Source: an uncultured Selenomonadales bacterium
Lineage (GTDB): Bacteria > Bacillota > Negativicutes > Selenomonadales > Selenomonadaceae
Direction: 5' to 3'
Length of the DNA: 12,719 bases
Assembly (NCBI GenBank): GCA_937901445.1
Contig: CALDHY010000087.1
Location: forward strand, 1-12,719
Shown here: positions 12,076-12,719 of the stretch, piece by piece
How the letters are laid out: each line of letters opens with the position of its first letter
How positions within the stretch are numbered: the stretch's first letter is position 1
The notes under the pieces: model-generated
Database searches by the model: none
Seen by the model: only the letters and a program-made list of their open reading frames with translations
Told to the model about the DNA's origin: nothing
Made by a program: the position numbers and the translations under genes

Positions 12076-12339
12076 CAATCTATCGACGCGGCTATAGGGG
12101 CGTGGCCAAAAAAGAAAAGGCCAAGAAGCTTATAAACTTTCCTAACGCCTAGGAAAGTGGGTACCTTGGTCCACCTTTAGGATTCCTTGTGCAAGCAAGG
12201 CCTTCGACACGGGTTTCTCCAGTCAGGTTCCCGGATAATAAATGTAGGGAAGCAAACGCTCCTTGGCATCGTTATTGTAGCCTATAGTCCCGTCGAAGCG
12301 AAAGGGGGCAAAATGGGTAGAGGAAGAAAAAGCGAGAAC
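12076..12339. other. Gene-free, hairpin-rich stretch; possible structured RNA
   Basis: No convincing protein gene is present. Several stems lie in close succession: TGGCC/GGCCA (12103-12107 with 12119-12123); CTTTCCTA/TAGGAAAG (12137-12144 with 12150-12157, 5-base loop); GTGG/CCAC (12157-12160 with 12171-12174); CCTTG/CAAGG (12185-12189 with 12196-12200); and a closing CTTCGAC-ac-GGG (12202-12213) with CCCGTCGAAG (12289-12298), which encloses TTCCC/GGGAA (12228-12232 with 12247-12251). Base composition differs from the left part of the window. I do not recognise a known RNA family, and the strand is undecided. Confidence 0.4.
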
Positions 12340-12719
12340 CTATTCCCCTTGGGCAAGATAGGCAATCCCTTTTAGGGAGCGGTCTGCAAAATCCACGAAA
12401 TGTCCGCCTTCGTTTAGCTCAAACCGGGTCTTCACACCGTTTCTTTGGAATAAACCAGCCATCTCTTGGCTTGATTCGATGGCGCGGGCAAACGGGGAAT
12501 TGGGTTTGCCGTTTTCCCTATTTCCAATCGAAAAATAGGCTTTTTGCATGGATTTTGGGAAATCGCAAGTGTTGACATAATCGAAAATGCCAGGGAACCA
12601 CATCGATCCGGAGATGGAGGCAATCCCATCGAAAAGGCCCTTCATCCCTTCGTATACGGCGAAAAGCCCACCTAAGGAATAGCCAATCAGATAGCGAGCG
12701 GTAACAGGATGGCCGAGGG
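12340..12719 (-). CDS. Putative esterase, alpha/beta hydrolase fold, C-terminal part (5' end outside window)
   Basis: The frame is open from the right edge to the TAG at 12342-12340, giving about 126 residues; the apparent ATG at 12645 is internal. The nucleophile elbow YLIGYSLGGLFAVYE, with GYSLGG holding the catalytic serine, is near the visible start. SISGSMWFPGIFDY follows, and then the late GGHFVDF, supplying the probable catalytic histidine. This is the layout of the putative-esterase family (Fes/IroE-like and related carboxylesterases). The acid residue is probably in the region around AYFSIGNRENGK, where the family often has an Asp/Glu. G+C in a 60-base sample near its 3' end is about 52%, against about 43% in a sample of the radical SAM gene, and codon choice is less A/T-biased, so it may be acquired or from an assembly join. 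Substrate unknown. Confidence 0.82.
   Translation of the reverse strand, partial: LGHPVTARYLIGYSLGGLFAVYEGMKGLFDGIASISGSMWFPGIFDYVNTCDFPKSMQKAYFSIGNRENGKPNSPFARAIESSQEMAGLFQRNGVKTRFELNEGGHFVDFADRSLKGIAYLAQGE

Noticed and set aside
12137..12157. Integron attC-like CCTAACGCC motif
   Set aside because: The required paired RYYYAAC/GTTRRRY cores at proper spacing are absent and no integrase is nearby.
12150..12180. T-box-like AAAGGTGGACC on the - strand
   Set aside because: The conserved TGGNACC bulge lacks one base, there is no specifier stem or downstream synthetase gene, and no terminator follows.
12221..12256. Resemblance to the SRP RNA core (GTCAGG ... GGGAAGCA)
   Set aside because: The expected GGAA-type tetraloop is replaced by a 14-base loop and the 3' side reads AGCAAA rather than AGCAGC, so it does not meet the SRP consensus.
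12187..12375. Possible 62-residue protein on the + strand
   Set aside because: No RBS, no protein-like pattern, and it overlaps predicted hairpins and the end of the esterase gene.

Overview
The window looks like a chromosomal segment of a moderately AT-rich, Gram-positive-lineage (Bacillota/Firmicutes) bacterium. Pointers are SepF-type division machinery, strong AAGGAGG-type ribosome binding sites, TTGACA/TATAAT-like promoters, CCA-encoded tRNAs and a class M sirtuin. A Negativicutes-type host is my guess from codon style and gene mix; the sequence does not prove it.

Layout. (1) 1-1910, +: a defence-like block. It holds the C-terminal end of an EcoRI-type adenine methyltransferase cut by the window edge, a broken DUF4258 toxin remnant, an intact YgiT/MqsA-type zinc-finger antitoxin, and a DUF262-HNH nuclease. 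(2) 1996-4013, +: housekeeping-type genes: a CBS-CBS-ACT protein, a HAD phosphatase and a UbiX-family flavin prenyltransferase. A striking array of ten octamers, inverted around its centre, lies between the first two. (3) 4014-4390: no intact gene. (4) 4391-5158, +: a divergent aldose-epimerase-like protein, ending at a bidirectional terminator shared with sepF. (5) 9674 down to 5348, -: a short Cys-repeat peptide, a radical SAM/SPASM enzyme, an MDR oxidoreductase, a zinc-type macrodomain protein, a prepilin peptidase, then sepF. (6) 9804-10145, +: a divergent HxlR regulator. (7) 10120-10947, -: a class M sirtuin (SirTM). (8) 11008-12075, -: a tRNA operon (Val-CAC, Thr-TGT, Gly-TCC, Leu-TAA, Leu-CAG, Leu-GAG) with a YbjN-like protein gene inside it and a clear promoter and terminator. 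(9) 12076-12719: a hairpin-rich gap and the C-terminal part of an esterase, with different base composition (possible island or assembly join).

The most interesting system is at 6618-10947. A 52-residue peptide ends in four perfect nine-residue repeats, G(T/S)ACGSGDK, and sits directly upstream of a radical SAM/SPASM peptide-maturase-like enzyme. This is the organisation of a ribosomally made, radical-SAM-modified peptide. From memory it matches an annotated but, as far as I know, biochemically undescribed 'ACGX-repeat' family. It is flanked by both halves of a reversible protein ADP-ribosylation pair, SirTM and Zn-macrodomain. In the classical SirTM operons these travel with a GcvH-like lipoyl carrier and a lipoate ligase, and neither is visible here. 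A link between the Cys-repeat peptide and ADP-ribosylation or redox stress is a testable inference, not something the sequence proves.
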